A DNA stretch of 64,000 nt from Silvimonas amylolytica (GCF_014645555.1 NZ_BMLY01000006.1:186001-250000), one strand, 5' to 3'. Positions 25,870 through 35,842 are shown, counted from the stretch's first letter. Numbers and translations: made by a program. Notes: generated from the sequence alone by a model not told the origin.

Positions 25870-26370
25870 ATGTTCGTTCGTTGGCGACTGGGCTTTCTGG
25901 TACTGACCTTGATCTGCGGTAGCGCCATTGGCTACGCCCTGTACTTGCAGTACGAAGAATTCCTGAGCCCGTGCCCGCTGTGTATTTTCCAGCGCGTCGG
26001 GATTATCTCGTTTGGGCTGGTCTCTTTGCTGGCAGCATTGTTTCCGCTGCGGCGGGCTACCTGGTTCTGGCCAGCGTTGCTGACCCTGGTGGGCCTGGCG
26101 GGGGCGAGTGTGTCAGCGCGCCAGGTTTACCTGCAATATTTTCTGACTGATAAATCATCGTTGGGCTCGTGCGGGCCTGGCTTGCAATACATGCTGGATA
26201 ACCAGCCGTGGTTGCAGGTGTTTCGCTCCGTGCTGGTGGGCCATGGCGAGTGTGCCGTGATTGACTGGAAATTCCTGGGCTTGTCGCTGCCGTGCTGGAC
26301 GCTGGTGTTATTCCTGGCGTTGATTGCTGCAGCGTGGCTGATTCGCGCATGGCAAGGAGGGCGCAAGTGA
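25870..26370 (+). CDS. dsbB: Disulfide bond formation protein B
   Basis: A 166-residue inner-membrane quinone reductase that reoxidises DsbA. Four helices are visible. The first periplasmic loop carries CPLC (Cys35 and Cys38) and the second carries Cys101 and Cys128, matching the four essential cysteines of E. coli DsbB (41, 44, 104, 130). The quinone-contact Arg after the first motif (FQRVG) is present. Its stop overlaps the GTG start of oxyR (GTGA), so the two are translationally coupled. This couples oxidative folding with a disulfide-sensing regulator. Confidence 0.95.
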   Translation: MFVRWRLGFLVLTLICGSAIGYALYLQYEEFLSPCPLCIFQRVGIISFGLVSLLAALFPLRRATWFWPALLTLVGLAGASVSARQVYLQYFLTDKSSLGSCGPGLQYMLDNQPWLQVFRSVLVGHGECAVIDWKFLGLSLPCWTLVLFLALIAAAWLIRAWQGGRK

Positions 26371-27314
26371 CCCTGACTGAATTACGTTATATCGTGGCCG
26401 TGGCGCGTGAGCGCCACTTTGGCCGAGCTGCCAACAGTTGCTTTGTGTCGCAGCCCACGTTGTCGGTGGCGGTCAAAAAGCTGGAAGACGAATTGGGCGT
26501 GACGCTGTTCGAGCGTGCGGCGGGCGAAGTCACCCTCACGCCGATTGGCGAGCGCGTGGTCGAGCAAGCCCAACGCGTGCTGGAAGAAGTACAGGTGGTC
26601 AAACAACTGGCCGAGCAGGGCAAAGACCCCCTTGCAGGCGCTTTGCGGCTAGGGATCATTTACACAATTAGCCCGTATTTACTGCCGCATCTGATTCCGC
26701 ATTTGCGCGAGGCTGCGCCGCAAATGCAGATTCTGCTCGAAGAAAATTACACCGGCCGGCTCGCTGAAATGCTCAAGCAGGGTGAGATCGACGTGGCGAT
26801 TCTGGCTGAGCCGTTTCATGAGCCCGGTATTGCGACTCAACCGGTGTACGACGAGCCGTTCGTGGTCGCCACGCCCAAAGGTCATCACTGGGAAAAAGAA
26901 AAAGCCATTGATGCGTCAATGCTGGCGGAAGAAAACGTCTTGCTGCTTTCTCCTGGTAATTGTTTCCGCGATCACGTATTGCAAACCTGCCCGGATCTGA
27001 ATCGTGAAAGCCTGCCGACGGGCAGCCTGCAGCGGACGCTGCAAGGGTCGTCGCTGACGACCATTCGCCATATGGTAGCGGGTGGAATCGGGGTGACGGT
27101 CTTGCCAGCAACTTCAGTGACTGCAGCGGATGAGTCTTTGCTGAGTATCCGGCCATTCTCTGAACCCGTGCCGACGCGGCGAGTGGTGTTGGCCTGGCGT
27201 CGTAATTTCCCGCGCCTTGCCGCTGTAGAGGCGGTTCGCAACGCCATGTTGGCCAGTGATTTGCCTGAAGTGACGTTCCTCGGTGCGCAAGATACGGTAG
27301 CCGTTGCCGCCTGA
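26367..27314 (+). CDS. oxyR: Hydrogen peroxide-sensing regulator OxyR
   Basis: A 315-residue LysR-type activator of peroxide defence. The helix-turn-helix is at residues 1-60 (VTLTELRYIVAVARERHFG) and the redox domain at about 90-300. From the GTG at 26367 the two cysteines of NCFRDHVLQTC fall at exactly 199 and 208, the positions that form the regulatory disulfide in E. coli OxyR. LETIRHMVA-type sequence (LTTIRHMVAGGIGVTVLP) follows as in OxyR. AAGGAGGG seven bases upstream supports this start. It overlaps dsbB and probably shares its transcript. Confidence 0.95.
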   Translation: MTLTELRYIVAVARERHFGRAANSCFVSQPTLSVAVKKLEDELGVTLFERAAGEVTLTPIGERVVEQAQRVLEEVQVVKQLAEQGKDPLAGALRLGIIYTISPYLLPHLIPHLREAAPQMQILLEENYTGRLAEMLKQGEIDVAILAEPFHEPGIATQPVYDEPFVVATPKGHHWEKEKAIDASMLAEENVLLLSPGNCFRDHVLQTCPDLNRESLPTGSLQRTLQGSSLTTIRHMVAGGIGVTVLPATSVTAADESLLSIRPFSEPVPTRRVVLAWRRNFPRLAAVEAVRNAMLASDLPEVTFLGAQDTVAVAA

Positions 27315-27448
27315 TCGATAAGCATGATGTCTGGCGCGGCCCGGCAGGCGTGATAAGTGGCTTGCCGGGCCGCGTTTGTTTTTTTACCGTAAACCTGATT
27401 TGAAGCGGGGTTGGGTCTTGCTGACCTGATCGCGCCGGAGTGATTTTC

Positions 27449-28603
27449 ATGGCATTGCCTGTCGTCATCGTCGGAGCTGGATTGGCTGGTTACAACCTTG
27501 CGCGGGAATTTCGCAAGCTGGATACCGAAACGGAACTTGTGATTATCGCTGGCGATGGTGCGGATTTTTACTCCAAGCCCATGCTGTCCAACGCATTGGC
27601 GAGCAACAAGACTGCGGCAACGCTGGTCATGAAGTCGGCTGAGAAAATGGAGGCCGAACTGAATGCGACGATCTTTGCCCGCACAGAGGTGGTGGGTATT
27701 GATCGCGAAAAGCAGATGCTGATGCTCTCGGACGGTCAAGTGCAGACTTATCGCGACCTGGTGCTGGCGGTGGGCGCTGAACCGATCCGGCTGCGGCTGG
27801 GTGGTGAGGCTGCGGATGAAGTCTTGTCGGTCAATCATATTGATGACTTCGCGCATTTTGCTGGCAAGCTCGACGGCGTAAAGCGGGTGGTGATTCTCGG
27901 CGGCGGCTTGATTGGTTGTGAGTTTGCAAATGACCTGCTGGCGCGCGGTATTGAGCCTGTCGTGGTGGAGTCAGCCACTACACCACTGCCACGACTGCTG
28001 CCGCCACAAGCCGGAGAGTGGTTTGCCACAAAATTACAGGCTGCAGGCGTGCGTTTTGTATTTGGTGCGCTGGCAGGTGCTGTACATCATGCGACGGGTA
28101 GTGGCTTTGAAGTGGAGCTGAGTTCGGGTGAGCGACTGGGCGCTGACCTCGTGTTGTCTGCAGTGGGCTTGCATCCGAATAACACACTGGCCGAAGCTGC
28201 TGGCTTGCGGGTTGAGCGCGGAGTGGTGATTAATCGCCAGTTGCAGACCAGTGATGGCCATATTTATGCGTTGGGCGACTGTGCAGAGGTCGATGGACTG
28301 TTTCTGCCCTTTGTCATGCCGATCATGCACGCCGCGCGCGCACTGGCTCAGGTCCTTGCCGGAAACGCCGCCAGCCTTGCTTATCCAGCGATGCCCGTAC
28401 TGGTTAAAACACCAGCTTGCCCGACGGTCGTGTCGTCGCCCGCAGTGGGCGCATTGGGCGAGTGGCAAGTAAATGTGACGGAAGAGGGGGTCGACGCTCG
28501 TTTCATTAACGGTCAGGGGCAATTGCTGGGGTTTGCGCTGTGTGGCGCTGCGACCAAAGAACGTCAGTCCCTGCTGCCGCAACTGCCGCCTGTGCTGGCC
28601 TGA
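27449..28603 (+). CDS. FAD-dependent oxidoreductase, rubredoxin-NAD+ reductase-like
   Basis: A 384-residue flavoprotein with two dinucleotide-binding motifs: an N-terminal FAD site (VVIVGAGLAGYNLAREFRKL) and a central NAD(P) site (VVILGGGLIGCEFANDLL). The second FAD motif is IYALGDCAEV. FYSKPMLSNALASNK and PVLVKTPACPTVV fit the rubredoxin reductase group (RubB/AlkT-like), which moves electrons from NADH to rubredoxin. No rubredoxin gene is adjacent. The start at 27449 has GGAG eight bases upstream. It lies 134 bases after oxyR, with no clear terminator between, so co-regulation is possible. Confidence 0.85.
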   Translation: MALPVVIVGAGLAGYNLAREFRKLDTETELVIIAGDGADFYSKPMLSNALASNKTAATLVMKSAEKMEAELNATIFARTEVVGIDREKQMLMLSDGQVQTYRDLVLAVGAEPIRLRLGGEAADEVLSVNHIDDFAHFAGKLDGVKRVVILGGGLIGCEFANDLLARGIEPVVVESATTPLPRLLPPQAGEWFATKLQAAGVRFVFGALAGAVHHATGSGFEVELSSGERLGADLVLSAVGLHPNNTLAEAAGLRVERGVVINRQLQTSDGHIYALGDCAEVDGLFLPFVMPIMHAARALAQVLAGNAASLAYPAMPVLVKTPACPTVVSSPAVGALGEWQVNVTEEGVDARFINGQGQLLGFALCGAATKERQSLLPQLPPVLA

Positions 28604-28657
28604 TCCGCTGCTCTGGTTTGATGGGTCTGTCGTGCTGGATATTGCATCACATCAAAT

Positions 28658-28685
28658 AAAAAAACGGGCACCAGCCCGTTTTTTT
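28658..28685 (+). terminator. Terminator after the rubredoxin-reductase-like gene
   Basis: Stem AAAAAAACGGGC/GCCCGTTTTTTT with loop ACCA. It is bidirectional in form and also lies beyond the end of the SPOR gene on the other strand. Confidence 0.9.
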
Positions 28686-28779
28686 ATGGTCACAGATGTT
28701 GCATCCAGTGTTGCAAGTCCCCATTTCAAACCCTTGAAAAGCTTTTGAAAAGTGTCTGGGGCAGGATTGTTGCCAGGCT

Positions 28780-29550
28780 TTACTGGTTTTCCCGGACGAT
28801 GGGTTCTATACCCAATTTGCGCAATTTGCGAATCGCCGCCTCGGCGTCTGCCTTGTTTTTAAACGGCCCGATCTGTACGCGGGTTTCCAGCCATGCGGGT
28901 ACACCGGCGGATTGCAGTTGGGTGAGTAGCTTGTCGGCATTCGCAGCGTGCAGGAATACGCCAGCTTGAATGGTGTAGCCATTGCTGCCGGCGTGCACTT
29001 CGAATTTGCCTGGTGTGCCCGGGGTCTCGGTGGTTTTTTCCGGAGGTGGCAGGTTCAAGGCGGGTTCTGCAGCTTTGGACGGCAGTGTCGGAGTTGGTAT
29101 GGGCGTTGGCGCAGGTGTGGTACGAACCTGACTGGTCGTTGGCGCGGGCGCAACGTGGCCCGGCGCTTTGATCGGCGTCTGCGTGGTCACGGCCTGTTGC
29201 GGTGCGGGCTCCGGCGTCTCGGTGGTCGTGGGTGCAGGGGTTGGCGAGGGAGTGGCCACTGCAGAAGCGGTGGCTGGTTCTGAGGCCACCGCGCTAGCCG
29301 CGACGGGCGCGGATGCGATGGCCGAAGCCACGGTGCTGGCCGGGTGCGTGGCAAGGGTGCCGACAGCCGAGGCAATGCGTGGCGTGGTAATTGTGGGCTC
29401 GGGTTCGCCGTTTTGACTGTGGTCCAGCAGCCAGATGGCGGCAAGGACAACGATGATGAGGCCGGCAGCAATGCCAAGGCGCCATGCCAGTTGCTGTTTA
29501 AGCCGGGATTGCTCGGCCTGATGCAGGATGGGGTCGAGTTGGTCGCTCAT
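28780..29550 (-). CDS. SPOR-domain membrane protein
   Basis: A 256-residue protein with a short cytoplasmic start, one membrane helix (about 26-44, ending WLLDHSQ), a long low-complexity linker of Ala, Pro, Thr and Val (about 50-175), and a C-terminal SPOR domain (about 180-256; YTIQAGVFLHAANADKLLTQL). SPOR domains bind septal peptidoglycan lacking stem peptides, so the protein probably localises to the division site, as FtsN-like proteins do. I chose the ATG at 29550 over a TTG nine bases upstream. The repetitive linker gives the DNA a biased look on both strands. Confidence 0.85.
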   Translation of the reverse strand: MSDQLDPILHQAEQSRLKQQLAWRLGIAAGLIIVVLAAIWLLDHSQNGEPEPTITTPRIASAVGTLATHPASTVASAIASAPVAASAVASEPATASAVATPSPTPAPTTTETPEPAPQQAVTTQTPIKAPGHVAPAPTTSQVRTTPAPTPIPTPTLPSKAAEPALNLPPPEKTTETPGTPGKFEVHAGSNGYTIQAGVFLHAANADKLLTQLQSAGVPAWLETRVQIGPFKNKADAEAAIRKLRKLGIEPIVRENQ

Positions 29551-29571
29551 CTGCCGCAATGTTGTTGAATT

Positions 29572-29580
29572 TGTTATAAT
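29572..29580 (+). promoter_or_regulatory. Extended -10 promoter upstream of ndk
   Basis: TGTTATAAT is a perfect extended -10 element (TG-N-TATAAT). No good -35 is present, as expected for this class. It would give ndk a leader of about 130 bases. Confidence 0.55.
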
Positions 29581-29715
29581 GTTTGGCTATTTGGCTGAAG
29601 AGCACCGATTTTCGGCCCCCGATTCAGCAGCAATGCCGTGCTGTTAGTAGCATTGCCGCATGAAGTAAACACGTAGAAACAAGTTAAGTCAAATCAACCT
29701 GGAGTAGGAAAACAA

Positions 29716-30141
29716 ATGGCTATTGAACGTACCCTCTCGATCGTAAAGCCGGACGCTGTTGCCAAGAACGTCGTCGGCAAGATTGTCGATCGCTTCGAGT
29801 CCGCCGGCCTGAAAGTCGTTGCTGCCAAGATGAAGCAACTGTCCCGTGCTGAAGCTGAAGGCTTCTACGCCGTGCACGCAGCACGTCCTTTCTTCAAGGA
29901 TCTGGTTGATTTCATGGTCTCCGGCCCGGTGTTTGTCCAGGTGCTGGAAGGCGAAGGCGCCGTTCTGAAGAACCGCGATCTGATGGGCGCTACTGACCCG
30001 AAGAAGGCTGACAAGGGCACCATCCGCGCCGACTTCGCTGAATCCATCGACGCAAACGCCGTACACGGTTCCGATAGCGCTGAAAACGCGGCTATTGAAA
30101 TCGCTTACTTCTTCCCGGCCAGCGAAGTTTACGGTCGCTAA
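29716..30141 (+). CDS. ndk: Nucleoside diphosphate kinase
   Basis: A 141-residue enzyme balancing nucleoside triphosphate pools by transferring the gamma phosphate through a phosphohistidine. It starts [18 protein letters not shown], and the active-site His is residue 117 in [12 protein letters not shown], the same number as in E. coli. Length and motifs are standard. A GGAGTAGG ribosome site precedes the ATG. It leads the cluster ndk-rlmN-pilF-rodZ-ispG-hisS-yfgM-bamB-der, an order conserved in many beta- and gammaproteobacteria. Confidence 0.98.
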   Translation: MAIERTLSIVKPDAVAKNVVGKIVDRFESAGLKVVAAKMKQLSRAEAEGFYAVHAARPFFKDLVDFMVSGPVFVQVLEGEGAVLKNRDLMGATDPKKADKGTIRADFAESIDANAVHGSDSAENAAIEIAYFFPASEVYGR

Positions 30142-30167
30142 GACGTAGACCCGCAGGAGCAATTGGT

Positions 30168-31292
30168 ATGTCGGTTAATTTGCTGGATTACGATGCGGAA
30201 GGTCTTGCCGAGCTGATGATCAGCTATGGTGAGAAACCGTTCCGTGCAAAACAGTTGATGAAGTGGATTCACCAGCACGGTGAGGCAGACTTCAGCAATA
30301 TGACCGATATCGCCAAGGGCTTTCGGGAAAAACTGGCGGCGGGCGCACAAGTGCGCTCGCCCGCCATGCTGGCTGAGCATGTTGCCAGCGACGGCACCAC
30401 CAAGTGGCTGCTGGATGTGAATGTCGGTAATGGCATTGAGACCGTGTTCATCCCCGAAGATGATCGCGGCACCCTTTGTATTTCGTCGCAAGTGGGTTGC
30501 GCGCTGGAGTGCTCGTTCTGTTCGACTGGCGCCCAGGGCTTTAACCGTAATCTCTCTGTGGGTGAAATCATTGGGCAGTTGTGGTGGGCCAATCGTCGTC
30601 TGAGTGCTGAACAAGCCCGGATTGGCGTACCCGTAAACCAGGATTCCCGCATTGTCACCAACGTGGTGATGATGGGCATGGGCGAGCCCCTTGCCAACTT
30701 TGACAATGTCGTCAAAGCCCTCAAATTGATGCTCGACGACAATGCGTACGGTTTGTCGCGCCGTCGTGTCACGCTGTCGACCTCCGGTATCGTGCCGGCC
30801 ATGGATCGTTTGCGTGACGCCGTGCCGGTAGCGCTCGCCGTCAGTCTGCATGCTTCCAACGATCGTCTGCGCGATGAAATCGTGCCGATCAACAAGAAAT
30901 ACCCGCTGGCGCAGTTGCTGGCCGCGTGTAACCGCTACCTGGAAAAAGCCCCGCGGGACTTCATCACCTTTGAATATGTGATGCTTGCCGGAGTGAACGA
31001 CCAGCCCGAACACGCCCGCGAATTGATCGCACTGCTGCGTGATACGCCCTGTAAGCTGAATCTCATTCCATTCAATCCCTTCCCGAATTCGGGCTACAAC
31101 CGTTCCGGCCGTGATGCTATCCTCGCGTTCCGGGATATCCTGATGAACGCAGGTTATATCGTCACCGTCCGCAAAACCCGCGGCGATGATATTGATGCTG
31201 CGTGTGGCCAACTGGCTGGTCAGGTACAGGACAAAACGCGTCGTACGGCTAACCGACAGGCACAAGAGACGCGCCCGATCCAGTTCAGATAA
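30168..31292 (+). CDS. rlmN: Dual-specificity 23S rRNA/tRNA adenine-C2 methyltransferase
   Basis: A 374-residue radical SAM enzyme that methylates C2 of A2503 in 23S rRNA and A37 in some tRNAs. The radical SAM cluster motif is CALECSFC (Cys111, 115, 118); GMGEPL and TLSTSGIVP follow; the C-terminal cysteine that carries the methyl group in the family is Cys346 in [10 protein letters not shown]. The upstream gene ends 26 bases before the start, which is preceded by GCAGGAG. The long antisense frame on the other strand here is not a gene. Confidence 0.97.
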   Translation: MSVNLLDYDAEGLAELMISYGEKPFRAKQLMKWIHQHGEADFSNMTDIAKGFREKLAAGAQVRSPAMLAEHVASDGTTKWLLDVNVGNGIETVFIPEDDRGTLCISSQVGCALECSFCSTGAQGFNRNLSVGEIIGQLWWANRRLSAEQARIGVPVNQDSRIVTNVVMMGMGEPLANFDNVVKALKLMLDDNAYGLSRRRVTLSTSGIVPAMDRLRDAVPVALAVSLHASNDRLRDEIVPINKKYPLAQLLAACNRYLEKAPRDFITFEYVMLAGVNDQPEHARELIALLRDTPCKLNLIPFNPFPNSGYNRSGRDAILAFRDILMNAGYIVTVRKTRGDDIDAACGQLAGQVQDKTRRTANRQAQETRPIQFR

Positions 31293-31316
31293 AAATATCA
31301 ATACAGGGGAAGTGGA

Positions 31317-32084
31317 ATGATCCGGCGGTACATGGTTTCCTTGATTTGCTTTGCCATGACAAGCCTTGCAGCTCCGTATGTGCATGCTGCATCTTCCGGC
31401 GACGATATGTCGCAAGCTGATCGCCGCGCATTGCTGCACACGCAGCTGGCGGGGGAATACCTCAAGCGCGCGCAATACACTATTGCAGTGCAGGAGATCA
31501 AAGAGGCTCTGGCCTCCAATAGTCGTTACGCGCCGGCTTACGGTGTGCTGGGTCTGATCTACGCAGAGCTGCACGATGACACCAAGGCCATTGCCAATTT
31601 TCAGCAAGCACTGAATATTGCGCCGGATGACTCCGATATTAACAATAACTTTGGCTGGTACCTGTGTAATCACTCGCGCCAGCAAGAGGGTATCCAGCAC
31701 TACATGACGGCGGTGAAGAACCCGCTGTATGCCAGTGCGGACAAGACCTACGTCAATGCCGGTCAGTGCGCGGTTGGCCTGAAAGATGAAAAGGCCGCCA
31801 ATGCATATTTCCTGCAAGCACTTCGCTTGCGACCGGATAACGTGCTCGCCCGCCAGGAACTCGTTGAGCAGGGGCTGCGCACCAAGGATTATGTCCAGTC
31901 TCGCCAGTACTATAACGAGTTGCAACATATGGTGCAGCCAAGTGCAGCGCTGACCTGGATGGGCCTGCGGCTGGAGCATGCGCTGGGCAATGCTGAAGCG
32001 GAAAGCCGTCTGGCTAATCAGCTCAAGTCGCAATACCCTGATTCCATTGAAACCACCCGCTTGTTGAGCGGTCAGCTCAACTGA
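31317..32084 (+). CDS. pilF: Type IV pilus biogenesis/stability TPR protein
   Basis: A 255-residue protein with a signal peptide (residues 1-24, ending VHA) and about five or six tetratricopeptide repeats (about 38-240), such as YAPAYGVLGLIYAELHDDTKA and NNFGWYLCNHSRQQEGI. It matches PilF/PilW, which in Pseudomonas and Neisseria helps assemble the PilQ secretin. Its position between rlmN and rodZ is the conserved one. Unlike the Pseudomonas protein, I see no convincing lipobox cysteine at the cleavage site, so it may be soluble in the periplasm. The gene starts after GGGGAA. Confidence 0.9.
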   Translation: MIRRYMVSLICFAMTSLAAPYVHAASSGDDMSQADRRALLHTQLAGEYLKRAQYTIAVQEIKEALASNSRYAPAYGVLGLIYAELHDDTKAIANFQQALNIAPDDSDINNNFGWYLCNHSRQQEGIQHYMTAVKNPLYASADKTYVNAGQCAVGLKDEKAANAYFLQALRLRPDNVLARQELVEQGLRTKDYVQSRQYYNELQHMVQPSAALTWMGLRLEHALGNAEAESRLANQLKSQYPDSIETTRLLSGQLN

Positions 32085-32148
32085 AGCCGGACTGGACCTG
32101 TACACAACTGGTTATCCGGTCCCAATCTGACCGGTGGAAATATCCGTG

Positions 32149-33069
32149 ATGAGCGAACAAGAACAAACTAACGCGCCAGCATACGGGCCAGGGGCCCGCC
32201 TTAAAGCCCAGCGTGAAGCTCTGGGCCTTGGCCTTGATCATGTCGCTGCCCAACTCAAGTTGTCGTCGCGACAGATTGAATCCATTGAATCCGATCACTT
32301 TGACCAACTGCCGGGCAACACCTTTGCCCGCGGATTTGTGCGCAATTACGCAAAGCTCCTGCAACTGGACCCAGCCCCTTTGCTGGCTCAGCTCGAGAGC
32401 TTGCTACCGCGTGAGCGTGTGCAGGTCGCGCTGCCTCATCTTGTCGAAGAGAACAATTCATTCTCTGTCGGCAATGGTGGCGGTGGCGGGGGGCGGATAC
32501 TGGGTCTGGCAGGTTTTGTGCTGGCGTTTTGCGGCGCGGTAGGTGCGATTTTCTGGTATTTGCAGCAACCCCCGTCGCCCGAACTGAATGCAACGCAAGT
32601 GGCCTCGGAGCCACAAGCGTCCGAGCCTGAATTGGCAATTGCCAGTGCGCCGGTGGCTTCGGCTGTGGCTGATGCTGCTTCTGCACCAGTGGTGGCTGAG
32701 GCTTCGGTCGCGCAGGCGACGCCTGCTGCAGCGAAGGCAACGGGTGTAGTGCCTGCCAATGCATCGACCGTCACGGCCCAAGCCGCTACGCCAACCCCGG
32801 TACCCGCATCAGCGGTGCAGTCGGTCATCGGTAACGGTGAACTGCGTATCGTTGCGAATGAAGATACCTGGGTACAGGTGATCGATGCCAACGGCACGCG
32901 CCTTGTCAGTAATATTCTCGTGGCAGGTACAGACCGCAGTCTTGGCGGTGTACCGCCATACCATATCAAGATTGGCAATGCGCCAAATACCCGTGTGTGG
33001 CTGCGTGGCCAGACCGTGGATCTGACGCAATACACGAAAACACAAGTCGCTAACTTTGAACTGAAATAA
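32149..33069 (+). CDS. rodZ: Cytoskeleton protein RodZ
   Basis: A 306-residue bitopic protein that links MreB to the wall-synthesis machinery. The N-terminal helix-turn-helix (about 13-75; RLKAQREALGLGLDHVAAQLKLS) binds MreB in the family. A glycine run precedes the membrane helix (about 117-138). A long Ala/Val/Thr/Pro linker (about 145-225) leads to the periplasmic C-terminal DUF4115 domain (about 228-306; GELRIVANEDTWVQVIDANG). I chose ATG 32149; an upstream GTG at 32134 would add five residues. It sits between pilF and ispG, as is usual. Confidence 0.92.
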   Translation: MSEQEQTNAPAYGPGARLKAQREALGLGLDHVAAQLKLSSRQIESIESDHFDQLPGNTFARGFVRNYAKLLQLDPAPLLAQLESLLPRERVQVALPHLVEENNSFSVGNGGGGGGRILGLAGFVLAFCGAVGAIFWYLQQPPSPELNATQVASEPQASEPELAIASAPVASAVADAASAPVVAEASVAQATPAAAKATGVVPANASTVTAQAATPTPVPASAVQSVIGNGELRIVANEDTWVQVIDANGTRLVSNILVAGTDRSLGGVPPYHIKIGNAPNTRVWLRGQTVDLTQYTKTQVANFELK

Positions 33070-33126
33070 TAGTCGTCATTCGTCATATCCAGTTTCAGTG
33101 CGGCAAAGACAAGCAGAAGCAAATAC

Positions 33127-34407
33127 ATGATTACCGACAATATCCCGCGCCGGGCTACCCGGCAGGTGCGCATCGGCAACGTCTGGGTAGGTAGCGACCA
33201 TCCGATCGTTGTGCAGTCCATGACCAATACCGATACTGCCGATGCCAGGGCGACTGCAGATCAGATTTATGATCTGTGGCGTGCTGGATCGGAAATGGTG
33301 CGCATTACCGTCAATAGTCCGGAAGCCGCGTCGCAAGTGGCACGTATCCGCGATATGTTGGCCGCGCGTGATTGCGACGTGCCGATCGTGGGGGATTTTC
33401 ACTTTAACGGTGATCGCCTGCTGCGTGATTATCCGGACTGCGCAGAGGCGCTGGCCAAGTACCGCATCAACCCCGGTAACGTAGGCAAGGGCTCGAAAAA
33501 AGACGAGAAGTTCGCGTTCATGATCGAGAAGGCCTGCGAATACGACAAGCCGGTACGTATTGGTGTGAACTGGGGTTCGCTGGATCAGGCGCTGGCTGTG
33601 CGCTTGATGGATGAAAACGCAAAGCTGCCCAAACCGCTGCCGGCAGAGGCCGTGATGCGTGAAGCACTCATCCGCTCAGCGCTCGACTCCGCTGACCAGG
33701 CTGTGTCGTGGGGGTTGTCCAAGGACAAAATCATCCTGTCGTGCAAGGTCTCGCACGTGCAGGATCTGATTGCGGTTTACCGCGATCTGTCTGGCCGCTG
33801 TGATTATCCATTGCATTTGGGCTTGACCGAAGCGGGCATGGGCTCCAAGGGGATTGTTGCCTCTAGTGCTGCACTGGCGGTTCTGTTGCAGGAAGGTGTC
33901 GGCGATACGGTCCGTATCTCGCTCACCCCGGAGCCGGGCGGTGATCGCACCAAAGAAGTAGTGGTGGCGCAAGAGTTGCTGCAAACCATGGGTCTGCGCT
34001 CGTTTACTCCGCTGGTCACGGCTTGTCCCGGGTGCGGTCGTACGACGTCGACCGTATTCCAGGAACTGGCCCAGGGCATTCAGCAATTTTTGCGTGAGCA
34101 AATGCCGGTGTGGCGCCTCCAGTATCCCGGTGTTGAGGACCTCAAGGTGGCTGTCATGGGCTGTGTGGTCAATGGTCCGGGCGAGTCCAAGCTGGCTGAT
34201 ATCGGGATCAGTCTACCCGGCACGGGCGAAGTGCCGGTCTGCCCGGTCTATGTCGACGGTGAAAAAACCGTGACATTGAAAGGTGAGCGTGTAACCGAAG
34301 AATTTCTTGCGATCGTGCAGGACTACGTGCTCACCCGCTATCAAGAGGGTGGCCCAAAGCGGCGGGAAACCGCTGCGCCGCGTACGATTCCGCTTAAACA
34401 AATCTGA
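33127..34407 (+). CDS. ispG: 4-hydroxy-3-methylbut-2-enyl diphosphate synthase (flavodoxin)
   Basis: A 426-residue iron-sulfur enzyme of the MEP isoprenoid pathway converting MEcPP to HMBPP. The TIM-barrel N-terminus shows [17 protein letters not shown] and GDFHFNG; the 4Fe-4S site is built from [10 protein letters not shown] and [12 protein letters not shown], with a final Glu ligand. The insert and length around 420 residues are typical of proteobacterial forms. It needs reduced flavodoxin or ferredoxin, which an Fpr such as the one at 13962 can supply. It is followed by hisS 59 bases later. Confidence 0.97.
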   Translation: MITDNIPRRATRQVRIGNVWVGSDHPIVVQSMTNTDTADARATADQIYDLWRAGSEMVRITVNSPEAASQVARIRDMLAARDCDVPIVGDFHFNGDRLLRDYPDCAEALAKYRINPGNVGKGSKKDEKFAFMIEKACEYDKPVRIGVNWGSLDQALAVRLMDENAKLPKPLPAEAVMREALIRSALDSADQAVSWGLSKDKIILSCKVSHVQDLIAVYRDLSGRCDYPLHLGLTEAGMGSKGIVASSAALAVLLQEGVGDTVRISLTPEPGGDRTKEVVVAQELLQTMGLRSFTPLVTACPGCGRTTSTVFQELAQGIQQFLREQMPVWRLQYPGVEDLKVAVMGCVVNGPGESKLADIGISLPGTGEVPVCPVYVDGEKTVTLKGERVTEEFLAIVQDYVLTRYQEGGPKRRETAAPRTIPLKQI

Positions 34408-34466
34408 CCGCTGCGCGCCGCCCTTGAACCGGCGGCGCGTGTCTTTACCCATACCGGATTGATCAA

Positions 34467-35753
34467 ATGAGTAAAAACATCGAGGGCGTTCGCGGCATGA
34501 ACGACGCGTTGCCCGTCGTGACCAAGGGCGCACCGATTGCCACGCCTGCCTGGCTTTACCTTGAAGCAGTAGCGCGTGACTGGCTCAGTGCCTATGGCTA
34601 CAACCAGATTCGCACCCCGATCGTGGAGTCTACCGATCTGTTTGTACGTGGTGTGGGCGAGCATACCGACATTGTTGAGAAGGAAATGTACTCCTTTGAG
34701 GACAAGCTCAATGGTGAGCGGCTGACGCTGCGGCCAGAAGGCACTGCCGGCACTGTTCGCGCTTGCATTGAGCACGGCTTGCTTTATAACCAGACCCAGC
34801 GTTTGTGGTACATCGGCCAAATGTATCGGCATGAGCGCCCTCAAAAAGGTCGCTATCGACAGTTTCACCAGATTGGCGCGGAAGCGTTCGGGTTTGAAGG
34901 CCCTGACGTGGATGCGGAGCAGATTGTCATGCTGGCAGACCTGTTCAAGCGTCTTGGTCTGACCGGCTTGACCCTGGAGCTCAATACCCTGGGCGAGGCC
35001 AGCGAGCGCGCGGCGCATCGCGCCGAACTGATCAAGTACCTGGAAGGCTTTAAAGATCAGCTCGATGAGGACGGTCAGCGCCGCTTGTACACCAATCCGC
35101 TACGCGTACTGGATACCAAAAATCCGGCATTGCAGGACATGGCTAACAATGCGCCGCGCTTGCTGGATTTTCTGGGTGAGAAATCCCGCGCTCACTTTGA
35201 AACGCTCAAGTCTCTGCTTGATGCGGCAGGGGTGACTTACGTGATTAATCCGCGTCTGGTGCGCGGTCTGGATTATTACAATCTGACCGTGTTCGAGTGG
35301 ACGACAGCCGAACTTGGAACCCAGGCGACTGTGGGTGGGGGCGGCCGCTACGATGGCCTTGTCGAGCAACTGGGCGGCAAGCCGTGTCCGGGTGTCGGCT
35401 TTGGTCTTGGTATTGAGCGCATGCTGCTGTTGCTGGAAGCCCAGGGTATTGTGCCGCCGGCGCAGCATCCTGACGTTTATCTGGTGCACGCTGGTGAAGC
35501 TGCAGGCGTGGCGGCCTTCAAGTTGGCGAACTCACTGCGCAGCGAGGGTTTTTCTGTCGTGCTTCATTGCGGCGGCGGCAGTTTCAAGTCCCAATTCAAG
35601 AAGGCGGATGCGTCCGGCGCGCGTTTTGCCATCGTGATCGGAGATGAAGAAGTGGCCAGCGGTACAGCGAATCTCAAAACGTTGAAGGGTGAGCAGGCTG
35701 GCGCACAAGTCACATTGCCTTTGGCAGACCTTGCTACGCAAATTCGGGCATAA
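34467..35753 (+). CDS. hisS: Histidyl-tRNA synthetase
   Basis: A 428-residue class II aminoacyl-tRNA synthetase. Motif 2 ([19 protein letters not shown]), the histidine motifs (LVRGLDYYN and GGGGRYDGL) and motif 3 ([13 protein letters not shown]) are present, with a C-terminal anticodon-binding domain (about 330-425). It begins [15 protein letters not shown], characteristic of the family. The window also encodes HisZ, its catalytically inactive relative (43138-44283), and the two should not be confused. It lies within the ispG-hisS-yfgM-bamB-der run. Confidence 0.98.
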   Translation: MSKNIEGVRGMNDALPVVTKGAPIATPAWLYLEAVARDWLSAYGYNQIRTPIVESTDLFVRGVGEHTDIVEKEMYSFEDKLNGERLTLRPEGTAGTVRACIEHGLLYNQTQRLWYIGQMYRHERPQKGRYRQFHQIGAEAFGFEGPDVDAEQIVMLADLFKRLGLTGLTLELNTLGEASERAAHRAELIKYLEGFKDQLDEDGQRRLYTNPLRVLDTKNPALQDMANNAPRLLDFLGEKSRAHFETLKSLLDAAGVTYVINPRLVRGLDYYNLTVFEWTTAELGTQATVGGGGRYDGLVEQLGGKPCPGVGFGLGIERMLLLLEAQGIVPPAQHPDVYLVHAGEAAGVAAFKLANSLRSEGFSVVLHCGGGSFKSQFKKADASGARFAIVIGDEEVASGTANLKTLKGEQAGAQVTLPLADLATQIRA

Positions 35754-35842
35754 TCCGAAACCTGATCTCGCATGCGGGCCGGCTTGGGTTGCCCGCATTT
35801 ATCCACATAACAAGCAGCAAGGGGCTGCAACGGGAAATCAGC

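Noticed and set aside
29041-29400. Repetitive Pro/Ala/Thr-coding DNA that could look like a tandem repeat array
   Set aside because: It encodes the flexible linker of the SPOR protein; the units are irregular and there is no fixed period.
30138-32105. A 655-codon minus-strand frame opposite rlmN and pilF
   Set aside because: Both plus-strand genes are unmistakable; the antisense product has low-complexity His/Arg/Gln content and no domain.
32580-32820. Ala/Val-rich repeats that might be an independent repeat element
   Set aside because: They fall inside the linker of RodZ and lack a constant unit length.
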